A DNA stretch of 29,139 nt from Bacteroidales bacterium (GCA_004555765.1 SFHG01000017.1:1-29139); one strand, 5' to 3'; shown: positions 16,167-23,566, numbered from the stretch's first letter. The notes: generated from the sequence alone by a model not told the origin. Numbers and translations are program-made.

Positions 16167-16592
16167 ATGTTACAACCAAAGAAAACCAAATTCAGGAGGA
16201 TGCAGAAAGGCCGTGCCAAAGGCAATGCTATGCGCGGCAATCAGCTCGCATTTGGCTCTTTCGGCATAAAATCCCTCCAGACGAAGTGGATTACCGGTCG
16301 TCAGATTGAGGCCGCGCGTATCGCTGTAACTCGTTATATGCAACGTCAGGGTCAGGTCTGGGTGCGCATTTTCCCGGACAAGCCCATCACCAAGAAGCCT
16401 CTTGACGTACGTATGGGTAAGGGTAAAGGTAACCCCGAGGGCTTTGTCGCTCCGGTTACGCCAGGTCGTATGATCTTCGAAGTCGAAGGCGTATCTTACG
16501 AGGTGGCAAAAGAAGCACTTCGCCTCGCTGCGCAGAAGCTCCCCGTGACCACCAAGTTCGTCGTGCGTCGCGACTATGATTTCTCTAAGTAA
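16167..16592 (+). CDS. rplP: 50S ribosomal protein L16
   Basis: The product is 141 aa. L16 helps to position the A-site tRNA. MLQPKKTKFRRMQKGRAKGNAMRGNQLAFG is the diagnostic N-terminus, VWVRIFPDKPITKKPLDVRMGKGKGNPEG the conserved core, and it ends at LPVTTKFVVRRDY. It sits in the normal place between rpsC and rpmC, although the 130-nt gap before it is unusually wide. Confidence 0.98.
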   Translation: MLQPKKTKFRRMQKGRAKGNAMRGNQLAFGSFGIKSLQTKWITGRQIEAARIAVTRYMQRQGQVWVRIFPDKPITKKPLDVRMGKGKGNPEGFVAPVTPGRMIFEVEGVSYEVAKEALRLAAQKLPVTTKFVVRRDYDFSK

Positions 16593-16639
16593 TCATTCGT
16601 CCCTATAAATGAACCTTTAGAGAGATATAGAATAAAGAT

Positions 16640-16849
16640 ATGAAGACAAAAGAACTAAGAGACCTCACCATTGGCGAACTCCGCGAAAGAGTGGCTGCTG
16701 AGACCGTCGCTCTCGACCGTATGAAGATGAATCACAGCGTTTCTCCGCTCGACCGTCCCCATACCATCACCGAGAAGCGCAAGGAAGTGGCTCGTCTGAA
16801 GACCGTCCTTCGCGAAAAAGAGCTTGATGAGGCTGTAAACAACTTATAA
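16640..16849 (+). CDS. rpmC: 50S ribosomal protein L29
   Basis: The product is 69 aa, the expected length. L29 is a two-helix protein at the tunnel exit next to L23. MKTKELRDLTIGELRERVAAE and the second helix region ITEKRKEVARLKTVLREKE are typical. TAGAGAGATA lies 11-21 nt before the ATG, and rpsQ follows after 20 nt. Confidence 0.95.
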   Translation: MKTKELRDLTIGELRERVAAETVALDRMKMNHSVSPLDRPHTITEKRKEVARLKTVLREKELDEAVNNL

Positions 16850-16869
16850 GAGAGTCGCTCTGACAGACT

Positions 16870-17127
16870 ATGGAAGAAAGAAATTTAAGAAAAGTAAGAC
16901 AGGGCGTCGTCGTAAGCAACAAGATGGACAAGTCTATCGTCGTTGCCGTTCGATGGAAGGAAAAGCACCCTATGTACGGTAAGTTCGTGAACAAGACCAA
17001 GAAGTATCACGTTCATGACGAAAAGAACGAGTGCGGTGAAGGCGACGTCGTCCGCATTATGGAGACCCGCCCCCTCTCTAAGACCAAACGCTGGAGGCTT
17101 CTCCAAATCGTAGAGAAGGCGAAGTAA
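16870..17127 (+). CDS. rpsQ: 30S ribosomal protein S17
   Basis: The product is 85 aa. S17 is an early-binding 16S rRNA protein with an OB fold. RQGVVVSNKMDKSIVVAVRWKEKHPMYGKFV and GDVVRIMETRPLSKTKRWRLLQIVEKAK are characteristic. It starts with ATG 20 nt after rpmC and 33 nt before rplN. Confidence 0.98.
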   Translation: MEERNLRKVRQGVVVSNKMDKSIVVAVRWKEKHPMYGKFVNKTKKYHVHDEKNECGEGDVVRIMETRPLSKTKRWRLLQIVEKAK

Positions 17128-17160
17128 TCCCTAACCATAGACAGTATTTAACTTAAGCGT

Positions 17161-17526
17161 ATGATACAACAAGAATCAAGACTGAATGTAGCCGACAACA
17201 GTGGCGCTCGCGAAGTGCTCTGCATACGGGTACTTGGAGGTACGCGCCGCAGATATGCGTCTATCGGTGACATCATCGTCGTCAGCGTCAAGAGTGCCAT
17301 CCCCAATGGTGACGTCAAGAAAGGCGCTGTCTCCAAAGCCATCATCGTCCGCACCAAGAAGGAAATCCGCCGTCAGGACGGTTCCTACATCCGCTTCGAC
17401 GATAATGCTTGCGTACTCCTCAATAATGCGGGCGAAATCCGCGCTTCCCGTATCTTCGGTCCTGTGGCTCGTGAAATCCGTGCCGTCAATATGAAGATCG
17501 TTTCTCTTGCCCCAGAGGTGCTCTAA
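17161..17526 (+). CDS. rplN: 50S ribosomal protein L14
   Basis: The product is 121 aa. L14 forms part of the B8 intersubunit bridge and contacts L19. MIQQESRLNVADNSGAREVLCIRVLGG is almost invariant, and GDVKKGAVSKAIIVRTKKEIRR and FGPVAREIRAVNMKIVSLAPEVL complete the family pattern. It is followed by a nested hairpin (17536-17578) before rplX. Confidence 0.98.
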   Translation: MIQQESRLNVADNSGAREVLCIRVLGGTRRRYASIGDIIVVSVKSAIPNGDVKKGAVSKAIIVRTKKEIRRQDGSYIRFDDNACVLLNNAGEIRASRIFGPVAREIRAVNMKIVSLAPEVL

Positions 17527-17535
17527 GAGATTTTT

Positions 17536-17587
17536 CTTCGCTCCCGGCTTTTCCCGCGGGAGAAGATGAGTGGCGAAGCACTTTTTA
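17536..17587 (+). terminator. nested hairpin with T run between rplN and rplX (candidate attenuator)
   Basis: CTTCGC (17536-17541) pairs with GCGAAG (17573-17578), and inside it TCCCG (17542-17546) pairs with CGGGA (17557-17561). CACTTTTTAA follows. The shape is that of a weak intrinsic terminator in mid-operon, so partial termination or attenuation is possible. The outer loop is large and the stems short, which keeps confidence low. Confidence 0.4.
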
Positions 17588-17623
17588 ACCCATAAGAGAA
17601 ATAAAAGCAAGAGAAAGCATATT

Positions 17624-17938
17624 ATGAGCAAGTTGCACATCAAAAAAGACGACATCGTTTTCGTCAACGCAGGCGACGACAAGGGCAAGACCGGTCGTGT
17701 ACTCAGCGTGGACACGAAGAAGAATCGCGCCATTGTCGAGGGGCTGAACTACGTCACCAAGCGTACCAAACCCTCCGCAAAGAACCCCCAAGGCGGTATG
17801 GTCAAGGTTGAAGCCGGAATCCACATCTCCAATCTCCAACCCGTAGACCCTTCCACCAAGAAACCCACTCGTGTACGCCGTCAGAAAAACGACAAAGGCA
17901 AGTCCGAGCGCGTCTCTACTGCAGGGAACAAACTCTAA
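17624..17938 (+). CDS. rplX: 50S ribosomal protein L24
   Basis: The product is 104 aa, normal for L24. L24 starts 50S assembly by binding the 5' end of 23S rRNA. I chose the ATG at 17624 (MSKLHIKKDDIVFVNAGDDKGKTG, a KOW motif). The 18 codons upstream run through the leader that follows the nested hairpin and are not L24-like. PQGGMVKVEAGIHISNLQPVD is the second conserved block. The gap to rplE is 49 nt. Confidence 0.96.
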   Translation: MSKLHIKKDDIVFVNAGDDKGKTGRVLSVDTKKNRAIVEGLNYVTKRTKPSAKNPQGGMVKVEAGIHISNLQPVDPSTKKPTRVRRQKNDKGKSERVSTAGNKL

Positions 17939-17987
17939 GCCTCTTAGAGCGATAGATTATTAGAAACATCACTTGAAGACTACAATC

Positions 17988-18539
17988 ATGTCCACAGTAA
18001 ATAGTGTACGCAAGGACTACCAAGAGCGCATTATTCCGGCCTTGATGAAGACTTTCGGCTACACCACGCCCATGCAGGCGCCCAAGCTCGAAAAAATCGT
18101 CATCAACCAAGGTCTCGGAGCCGCTACCGCTGACAAAAAACTCATCGAAGTGGCCTCTAAGGAACTCGCGCTCATCACCGGTCAGAAACCTGTCGTAAGA
18201 TATTCCAAGAAAGACATCTCCAACTTTAAGGTCCGCAAAGGTATGCCCATCGGTGTGATGGTTACACTGCGCAGGGATCGGATGTATGAATTCCTCGAGA
18301 GACTTATCCGCATCGCACTGCCCCGTATCCGTGACTTTAAGGGCATTAAGAGTAGATTGGACGGCCAGGGTAACTATACCCTCGGCATCGAAGAGCAGAT
18401 CATTTTCCCTGAAATCAACCTCGACTCCATCACGAAAATCATGGGGATGAACATCACGTTCGTCACCACTGCCAATACGGATGAAGAAGCGTTTGCGCTC
18501 CTCAAGGAATTCGGTCTCCCCTTCCAGAAGAAAGACTAA
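17988..18539 (+). CDS. rplE: 50S ribosomal protein L5
   Basis: The product is 183 aa. L5 binds 5S rRNA and contacts the P-site tRNA. The ATG at 17988 (MSTVNSVRKDYQERIIPALMKTFGY) is preferred to a TTG five codons upstream. KLEKIVINQGLGAATADKK, KPVVRYSKKDISNFKVRKGMPIG and RIRDFKGIKSRLDGQGNYTLGIEEQIIFPEI are diagnostic. It sits normally between rplX and rpsN. Confidence 0.97.
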   Translation: MSTVNSVRKDYQERIIPALMKTFGYTTPMQAPKLEKIVINQGLGAATADKKLIEVASKELALITGQKPVVRYSKKDISNFKVRKGMPIGVMVTLRRDRMYEFLERLIRIALPRIRDFKGIKSRLDGQGNYTLGIEEQIIFPEINLDSITKIMGMNITFVTTANTDEEAFALLKEFGLPFQKKD

Positions 18540-18564
18540 TCAAGATTAGAGAGAAAAATTAAGC

Positions 18565-18834
18565 ATGGCAAAAGAATCAATGAAAGCGCGCGAGCGCAAA
18601 AGAGAACGCCTCGTCGCAAAGTACGCCGCTAAGCGTGCTGCTCTCAAGGAAGCTAATGACGTCGAAGGCCTGCAGAAGCTCCCTAAGAATGCAAGCCCCG
18701 TCCGTCTTCACAACCGTTGCAGCATCACGGGTCGCCCCAGAGGTTTTATGCGCCTCTTCGGGATCTCCCGTATCCAGTTCCGCGAAATGGCCGCCAAGGG
18801 TCTCATCCCCGGCGTGAAGAAAGCAAGCTGGTAA
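18565..18834 (+). CDS. rpsN: 30S ribosomal protein S14 (zinc-independent form)
   Basis: The product is 89 aa, the long form. It lacks the CxxC pairs of zinc-binding S14 and has only one cysteine (NRCSITGRPRGFMRLFGISR). S14 completes the 30S head. It starts with ATG after TTAGAGAGAAAAATTAAGC. This is the last ribosomal gene here: in most bacteria rpsH, rplF, rplR and rpsE follow, but in this window an intrinsic terminator lies 81 nt past the stop and the next gene runs the other way. Confidence 0.98.
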   Translation: MAKESMKARERKRERLVAKYAAKRAALKEANDVEGLQKLPKNASPVRLHNRCSITGRPRGFMRLFGISRIQFREMAAKGLIPGVKKASW

Positions 18835-18914
18835 TCGGAAGCCCCGATTTCGGAGGACTTTAGGAAAGGTTCTTTTCCCGAAAAAGATTCCTTTTTCTCA
18901 AAGTTCTCTTCCAT

Positions 18915-18965
18915 AAAAACTTCGACCGTACCGAGAGGAAATCCCGGTACGGTCGAAGTTTTTTC
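18915..18965 (+). terminator. strong intrinsic terminator of the S10 operon
   Basis: A 19-bp perfect stem joins AAAAACTTCGACCGTACCG (18915-18933) to its complement at 18945-18963, with an 11-nt loop and a run of T. It is symmetrical, with A run and T run, so it can work in both directions. The right arm contains GGTACGG, like the outer decamer of the four-module repeat. Confidence 0.92.
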
Positions 18966-18999
18966 TTGTACGGTATCTCGCGCCCCCGAGACACAGACT
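18946..18999. repeat. possible degraded copy of the four-module repeat
   Basis: GGTACGGTCG (18946), TACGGTATCT (18969) and GACACAGACT (18990) resemble the family decamers at about the right spacing. The fourth module is absent. It overlaps the right arm of the S10 terminator. Confidence 0.35.
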
Positions 19000-19029
19000 A
19001 TATCCGCAGAAACGAAAGGGACACTCACT

Positions 19030-19203
19030 GGTAGTGTCCCCAAGGTGTGTAAAGGCTGTTGGATGATACTGTCCCGTAAAAGTGTGTAAGGTTCATCTTT
19101 GCTTTTCATTTGGGGGTTATTTTCTGCGGGATTCATCCGCTTCCCCTTTTCGATTCCCAAAGCTAATGTTTTTGAATCGTACATACTTTTACGGAACAGT
19201 ATC
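19030..19203. mobile_element. short non-autonomous element (MITE-like) with IS256-type ends
   Basis: GATACTGTCCCGTAAAAGT plus GTGTA (19065-19088) and its reverse complement (19180-19203) match at 22 of 24 positions and enclose 91 bp with no transposase. The ends resemble the GAT...GTCCG...AAGTGTGTA pattern of IS256-family inverted repeats. A second, less perfect end of the same type (TAGTGTCCCCAAGGTGTGTAAAGG) lies just upstream at 19031-19055. A hairpin GGGACACT/AGTGTCCC (19018-19040) overlaps it. No target-site duplication is evident. It lies exactly where the ribosomal operon is broken. Confidence 0.65.
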
Positions 19204-19217
19204 CCTTTCGTCAAAAC

Positions 19218-19297
19218 GGTACGTACCAAAAAGATCTCCGCGGTCCGTATCTCAAAAAGAAAAGATACAGACCGAGAAAATCTCCTTGGTACGTACC
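19218..19297. repeat. 80-bp four-module intergenic repeat, copy 6 (best conserved)
   Basis: GGTACGTACC (19218), GGTCCGTATC (19242), GATACAGACC (19264) and GGTACGTACC (19288) are spaced 24/22/24 bp. The whole copy is a large imperfect inverted repeat. The inner pair GGTCCGTATCT/AGATACAGACC closes a 10-nt loop, and the outer pair CTTGGTACGTACCAAG is itself a 16-bp palindrome (19285-19300). Confidence 0.85.
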
Positions 19298-19352
19298 AAG
19301 ATTAGGCTGCAGTTAAGGGTTAGGCAGTTAGGAATGTGAGATCAGGGGAAAA

Positions 19353-20330
19353 TCAGCGGACGACGGAGACGTTGCGGTCGCCGGTGAGGAATCCGATGAT
19401 GTTATTGGCCAGCTCCACGCGCATATCGTAGCGTGCCTCGTAGGTCTGTGTCCCTACATGCGGTGTCATCACGACATTGGGCAGGTCATAGAGCTCATCA
19501 AGCGGTTGATCCCGGAACTCAAAGACATCCAGTCCCGCGCCTGCGATTTTCCCGCTTTTGAGTGCATCGAGGAGAGCGTGTTCGTCGACGACGGGTCCGC
19601 GAGAGAGGTTGATCACGACAGCCGAAGGCTTCATTTTGCCGAAAGCCTCGGCATCGAGAAGATGCTCGGATTCGGCATTGAGCGGCGTGTGGAGCGAGAT
19701 GATGTCAGACCGGCGGAGGATTTCGTCCACTGTGGCAAAAGTGACGCCCATCTCCTTTTCCTGCGCATCGGTGAGGCGTGTACGCTTATTGTAGAGGATC
19801 GTGCACCCAAATGCCTGCAAGAGTTTGCCCACTCTTTGACCGATATTGCCGAAGCCGATGATACCCACCTTTTTGCCAAAGAGGTCATGCCCCATACCTC
19901 CTCCGAGACCGCCTTTGTCGCTCGACCGCTGCCGGCGCATCATACGATCCCACTCGGCGACACGGCGAGTGAGGGAGAGGAGAATGGCAAGGGTCAGCTC
20001 GGCCGTGGAGGTGACTACGGCGTGAGGGGTATTGGCGACGGTGATGCCGTGGGTGCGGGTGTAGTCGAGGTCGATGTTGTTGTAGCCGACGGCGTAATTG
20101 GCGACGAGCTTGAGTTCCTTCATCTTCCCAAGGAGTCCGGCCGTGATGGGCTGAGTGAACTCGCTGACGAGGACGACGGCATCCTTATCCAGTGTCTCAA
20201 GGGCTTTTTCGGGCTCGGACAGGTGCACGTCCGAGTAGCGGACGTCGCACACTTTTTCGAGTTCTTCAAAGCCTGTGCGGTCGGGTGTGGGGAATGTAAA
20301 TTGGACGATGGGTTTGGCGCTTGTGGACAT
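19353..20330 (-). CDS. D-isomer-specific 2-hydroxyacid dehydrogenase (glyoxylate/hydroxypyruvate reductase-like)
   Basis: The product is 325 aa. The family reversibly reduces 2-keto acids to D-2-hydroxyacids with NAD(P)H. The nucleotide-binding motif GFGNIG lies at 159-164. The catalytic triad residues are visible as Arg244 (NLSRGPVVDE), Glu271 (GLDVFEF) and His291 (MTPHVGT). NYAVGYNNID and ANTPHAVVTSTAELT are typical of the GyaR/GhrB-like branch. Cofactor and substrate cannot be told from this. The start is ATG. It is the last gene of the minus-strand group, 86 nt beyond lptD and behind lptD's terminator. It faces the S10 operon tail-to-tail, and no clear promoter was found. Confidence 0.92.
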   Translation of the reverse strand: MSTSAKPIVQFTFPTPDRTGFEELEKVCDVRYSDVHLSEPEKALETLDKDAVVLVSEFTQPITAGLLGKMKELKLVANYAVGYNNIDLDYTRTHGITVANTPHAVVTSTAELTLAILLSLTRRVAEWDRMMRRQRSSDKGGLGGGMGHDLFGKKVGIIGFGNIGQRVGKLLQAFGCTILYNKRTRLTDAQEKEMGVTFATVDEILRRSDIISLHTPLNAESEHLLDAEAFGKMKPSAVVINLSRGPVVDEHALLDALKSGKIAGAGLDVFEFRDQPLDELYDLPNVVMTPHVGTQTYEARYDMRVELANNIIGFLTGDRNVSVVR

Positions 20331-20363
20331 AACGGTGTGATTTTTAAGTGGTGGATAAAAAGG

Positions 20364-20404
20364 CAGAGATCCCGTGTCCCACGGCTTGCGGGACGGGATC
20401 TCTG
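20364..20404 (-). terminator. intrinsic terminator of lptD
   Basis: On the minus strand CAGAGATCCCGTCCC pairs with GGGACACGGGATCTCTG (15 pairs, 2-nt bulge) around a 9-nt loop and is followed by CCTTTTT. Confidence 0.85.
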
Positions 20405-20416
20405 TGAGTTGGGGTG

Positions 20417-23308
20417 TCAGTACCAGTTGTTGCGCGTACTCGGGTGGCTGTTCTCGAGGTACTTGAGGTCTTTGAGCAGCTGGGAGTTCACGGAGATGGT
20501 AAAGTTATAGGATTTATAGGGACCGATGGGGATGAAACTTGCAGTCATAGACCAACAGTGGAGGTTTCGGGTGACGTTGCAACTCATATTGGTGACGCGA
20601 CGGAGGTCGAAGTTGTAGTTGGCGGAGAAATTGAAGCGCCAATTTTTGGTCACGGAGAGATTACCGGAGAAGCTCAAGTCCTGGCGCCAGCGGTAGTTGT
20701 ACTCCCGGATCTCCGGGTTGAAGTCGCCCCATCCGACGGAAAGGTTGTAATTGAAAGAGAGACTCCAATCAATGGCGTTTTTGACGTACCCGTCCCTGTC
20801 GAACTCCATATCGCTCTTCCCTTGACCCGCGAATAGGGATCCGCCTGTCCCGCCGCCCGGAGGGGTCATCATACCGGGCATCATACCGGGACCATTCGGG
20901 CTACCGTCCGACCCGTAAGGACTTTCGGGCGCATTCGGGTCTCGGTTTTTGTCCTTATCCTTGTCGTCGTCCTTGTTTTTCCCGGTAAAGCGACCGATCA
21001 GATCTTTGAGCGTCTTGGGGTTGAGGGTATAAGAGAAGCTAGTGCTCGTCCCCCGGAAACGTCCGAGACCGCGGCCGTTAAAGACCCTCAGTTTATTGAC
21101 TCGGTACGGTTCGATACGTCCATCGTACTCGTGGTAATCGTAATAGTAGGGATCGAAGGAGCCGGAGAGACGAAGCGTAAACTGATCCGTAAGCCGCAGG
21201 GAGACGGAAGCCGACAGGTCACTCCACCGGAAGGAGTCGGCGGCGAAGTTATAGCTCGTGCCCAGTGAGAGGGACTCGATGAGGGAGATCTTCTTAAACT
21301 CGACGGAGTCATTGTCTGTCTTGATCTTCGCCTCCAAGTTGTTATTGACCGACAGGCTCAGGCTTCCGCTTTTGCCCCGCCCGGGTACGCCGAACATCTG
21401 GTTCTCAAACGGCGAGTAATAGCCCCTTACCTCACGTCCCGAATTGTCTATATAATTGAGATCCTGCCAGTACCCGTAGCCCGGAGCTCCGAAGTCGGGC
21501 CGGTAATTGAGCGAAATGGAGGGCTCGATCCGGTGGCGGATCATATTGACCTTGTCGCCGAGGAAGGGGAGCGGCTTGTAGAAGCCATAGAGTGTCGTGG
21601 AGAGGGCGAGGGACGCGCTGAAGTCGTAGACCCTGTAGAAGCCGTAAGTCGTGTCCACAGGGGCGACGCGGTTGAGTGCGGGGTCGAATGCCTTTTCCAC
21701 TCGGGAGGTGTACCACCGCTCCGTGTAGTTAAAGGAAGGTGTGACCTTGAGGTAGTCGGAGATGTCGAATGAAGCGGAGACGGGGATGGAGTGGTTCGCA
21801 CCGTTTCTCCACTTCCGAAGAATGTCGCTCTTGAATAGTTGGCTTTCCTTGCCCTGGAAGGCGTTGCGGATCTGTCCGGAGTAGGAGAGGGAGATCTTTT
21901 CGTACCATTTTTCCTTGCCGACTTGGACTTTCCGTTTGAAAGGGTAGATCCTGCTCATTGTGATGGAGAGGTTGGGCAGGGTGACGTTGACGGTGGAGTC
22001 CTGGGACCGCTGCGCTATGTCCATGGAGCCGGAGATGCTCCAGGGGGAGTTGGGGAAGCGGTGGGTGAAGCTGATGGAGGAGCTCTTGGTATTTTGCCCC
22101 ATCACGGCCTGGTTGTAGAGGGCGTTGAGGTCGTTGTGGTTATAGGAGCTGGTCGAGAAATTGACGTTCGCCGAAAAGGTCGTGAACGGGTTCGCCTTTT
22201 GGTCCTGGCTGTGGTTCCAAGCGATGCGGAAGTCTTTGGCGACACTGTAGTCGTTGGCGAGCTTGTCTCCGCGCTTGGTGATGAGGTAGCTGGCATCGAA
22301 AGCCCCGCTGTAACGGTACCTTTTGCGGTACGATGAGCGTGCCGAGATGCCCCAGGAGCCTTTGGTGTAGATGTCGCCCGTCAGCTGTAGGTCGATGTAG
22401 TCGTTGATGGCGAAGTACCACCCCAGTCCGCGCAGGTAGAAGCCCCTATCCATCTCGTCGCCGTAGGTCGGCATAATGAAGCCGCTCGACCGCTTCGTAC
22501 TGAAAGGGAAAAAGGCGAAAGGCAGACCGACGGGCAGCGGCACGTCCGCGATGACGAGGTAAGCGGGACCTGTGACGATGTCTTTCTGGGGGCGGACTTT
22601 GGCTTTCGTCAGGGCGATATAGAAGTGGGGGTGTTCGTGGTCGTCGCAGGTGGTGTAGCGACCGTTCTCGAGATAGAGGTCGTTATTCTCCATCCGCTTG
22701 GTTTTCTCCGCCGTCACGAAGCCGTCACCCTGCTGGGTAAGCACGTCCGTGATATAGCCGCGTGAGGTCTTGATGTTGTAGAGGATGGACTTGGCTTCGT
22801 ACTTTTCCTCTTCGCCCTGTGTGATTTTGGCGTAAATCTTCTCCCGCTTAAGGGAGTCCGGGTAGTCGATGTAGGTGGAGTAAATCAGCCCCGAGTCGGT
22901 TTGGAAGTGCATATAGTCGCCCCCGAGCGTCTGGGTCTGATACTTGACTTGCGCGTCGCCGTACATTCGGACGAACTTCTTTTTCGGCAAAATGACTATC
23001 GAATCGTTGCTCTGAAAAGTCATCGGAGCCTTGAGGTCTCCGAGCAGGGTATCCGCCGAGAGGCTGTCTTTGGACGCGACCCTAACCGTGTCCCCGGGTG
23101 AGGGCACCGGCTTCAGACTGTCGGGAATCACCCTTAGGGAATCCGGAAGTACTGTGGCGGAAGTCACGGTGTCACTCCGGAGAAGCATACGCGACCACCC
23201 GCCCCTCCCAATCGTCTCTGTCGGGCGACCGTAGCCGATGACGGAGGAAAGAAAGGCACACCCTGCGAGGAGCAGTGTAAATATATCTGACGGACGCAGT
23301 CGTCTCAC
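20417..23308 (-). CDS. lptD: LPS-assembly outer-membrane protein LptD (Bacteroidetes type)
   Basis: The product is 963 aa. LptD is the outer-membrane barrel that, with LptE, inserts lipopolysaccharide in the outer leaflet. A signal peptide is followed by an OstA/LptA-like beta-jellyroll region (about 100-240, with KFVRMYGDAQVKYQTQTLGGDY and MENNDLYLENGRYTTCDDHEHPH). A long barrel of alternating aromatic beta-strands follows to the C-terminus (NWY). A low-complexity acidic loop (DDDKDKDKNRDPNAPES, then PGMMPGMM) is a likely extracellular loop. The start is GTG at 23306-23308 in the context GATTAAGTGAG, the same 11 bases as at lpxK. A -7 box (TATCTTTG on the minus strand, 23347-23354) lies 39 bp upstream. 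Fit to the LptD_2 family is judged from features only. Confidence 0.88.
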   Translation of the reverse strand: MRRLRPSDIFTLLLAGCAFLSSVIGYGRPTETIGRGGWSRMLLRSDTVTSATVLPDSLRVIPDSLKPVPSPGDTVRVASKDSLSADTLLGDLKAPMTFQSNDSIVILPKKKFVRMYGDAQVKYQTQTLGGDYMHFQTDSGLIYSTYIDYPDSLKREKIYAKITQGEEEKYEAKSILYNIKTSRGYITDVLTQQGDGFVTAEKTKRMENNDLYLENGRYTTCDDHEHPHFYIALTKAKVRPQKDIVTGPAYLVIADVPLPVGLPFAFFPFSTKRSSGFIMPTYGDEMDRGFYLRGLGWYFAINDYIDLQLTGDIYTKGSWGISARSSYRKRYRYSGAFDASYLITKRGDKLANDYSVAKDFRIAWNHSQDQKANPFTTFSANVNFSTSSYNHNDLNALYNQAVMGQNTKSSSISFTHRFPNSPWSISGSMDIAQRSQDSTVNVTLPNLSITMSRIYPFKRKVQVGKEKWYEKISLSYSGQIRNAFQGKESQLFKSDILRKWRNGANHSIPVSASFDISDYLKVTPSFNYTERWYTSRVEKAFDPALNRVAPVDTTYGFYRVYDFSASLALSTTLYGFYKPLPFLGDKVNMIRHRIEPSISLNYRPDFGAPGYGYWQDLNYIDNSGREVRGYYSPFENQMFGVPGRGKSGSLSLSVNNNLEAKIKTDNDSVEFKKISLIESLSLGTSYNFAADSFRWSDLSASVSLRLTDQFTLRLSGSFDPYYYDYHEYDGRIEPYRVNKLRVFNGRGLGRFRGTSTSFSYTLNPKTLKDLIGRFTGKNKDDDKDKDKNRDPNAPESPYGSDGSPNGPGMMPGMMTPPGGGTGGSLFAGQGKSDMEFDRDGYVKNAIDWSLSFNYNLSVGWGDFNPEIREYNYRWRQDLSFSGNLSVTKNWRFNFSANYNFDLRRVTNMSCNVTRNLHCWSMTASFIPIGPYKSYNFTISVNSQLLKDLKYLENSHPSTRNNWY

Positions 23309-23346
23309 TTAATCGAAATCAAAGAAAAAGCCTCTTTCGGAGGAGA

Positions 23347-23354
23347 CAAAGATA
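23347..23354 (-). promoter_or_regulatory. probable -7 box of lptD
   Basis: CAAAGATA on the plus strand reads TATCTTTG on the minus strand (TAnnTTTG), 39 bp before the GTG start. No clear -33 TTTG is visible. Confidence 0.55.
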
Positions 23355-23472
23355 CGCATTTTCGCTCGGAATAGCGGGGCATTTGGAGTGTCCCGTTCCG
23401 TCCCCTGCTCCTTAAACTTCTAATCCCTTCCTCCCGCCTGATTTCTAACTCCGGACTTCCAACCGATCCCGG

Positions 23473-23552
23473 GGTACGTACCGGGGAGATTCTCTCGGCC
23501 TGTATCTTTTGCCCAAATGGTACAGACCGGCGCCGGATCCCCGGTACGTGCA
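23473..23552. repeat. 80-bp four-module intergenic repeat, copy 7
   Basis: GGTACGTACC (23473), GGCCTGTATC (23497), GGTACAGACC (23519) and GGTACGTGCA (23543) are spaced 24/22/24, identical to copies 6 and 8. It lies 14 bp beyond the end of the outer-membrane barrel gene. Confidence 0.8.
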
Positions 23553-23566
23553 AAACCGACGCTCAT

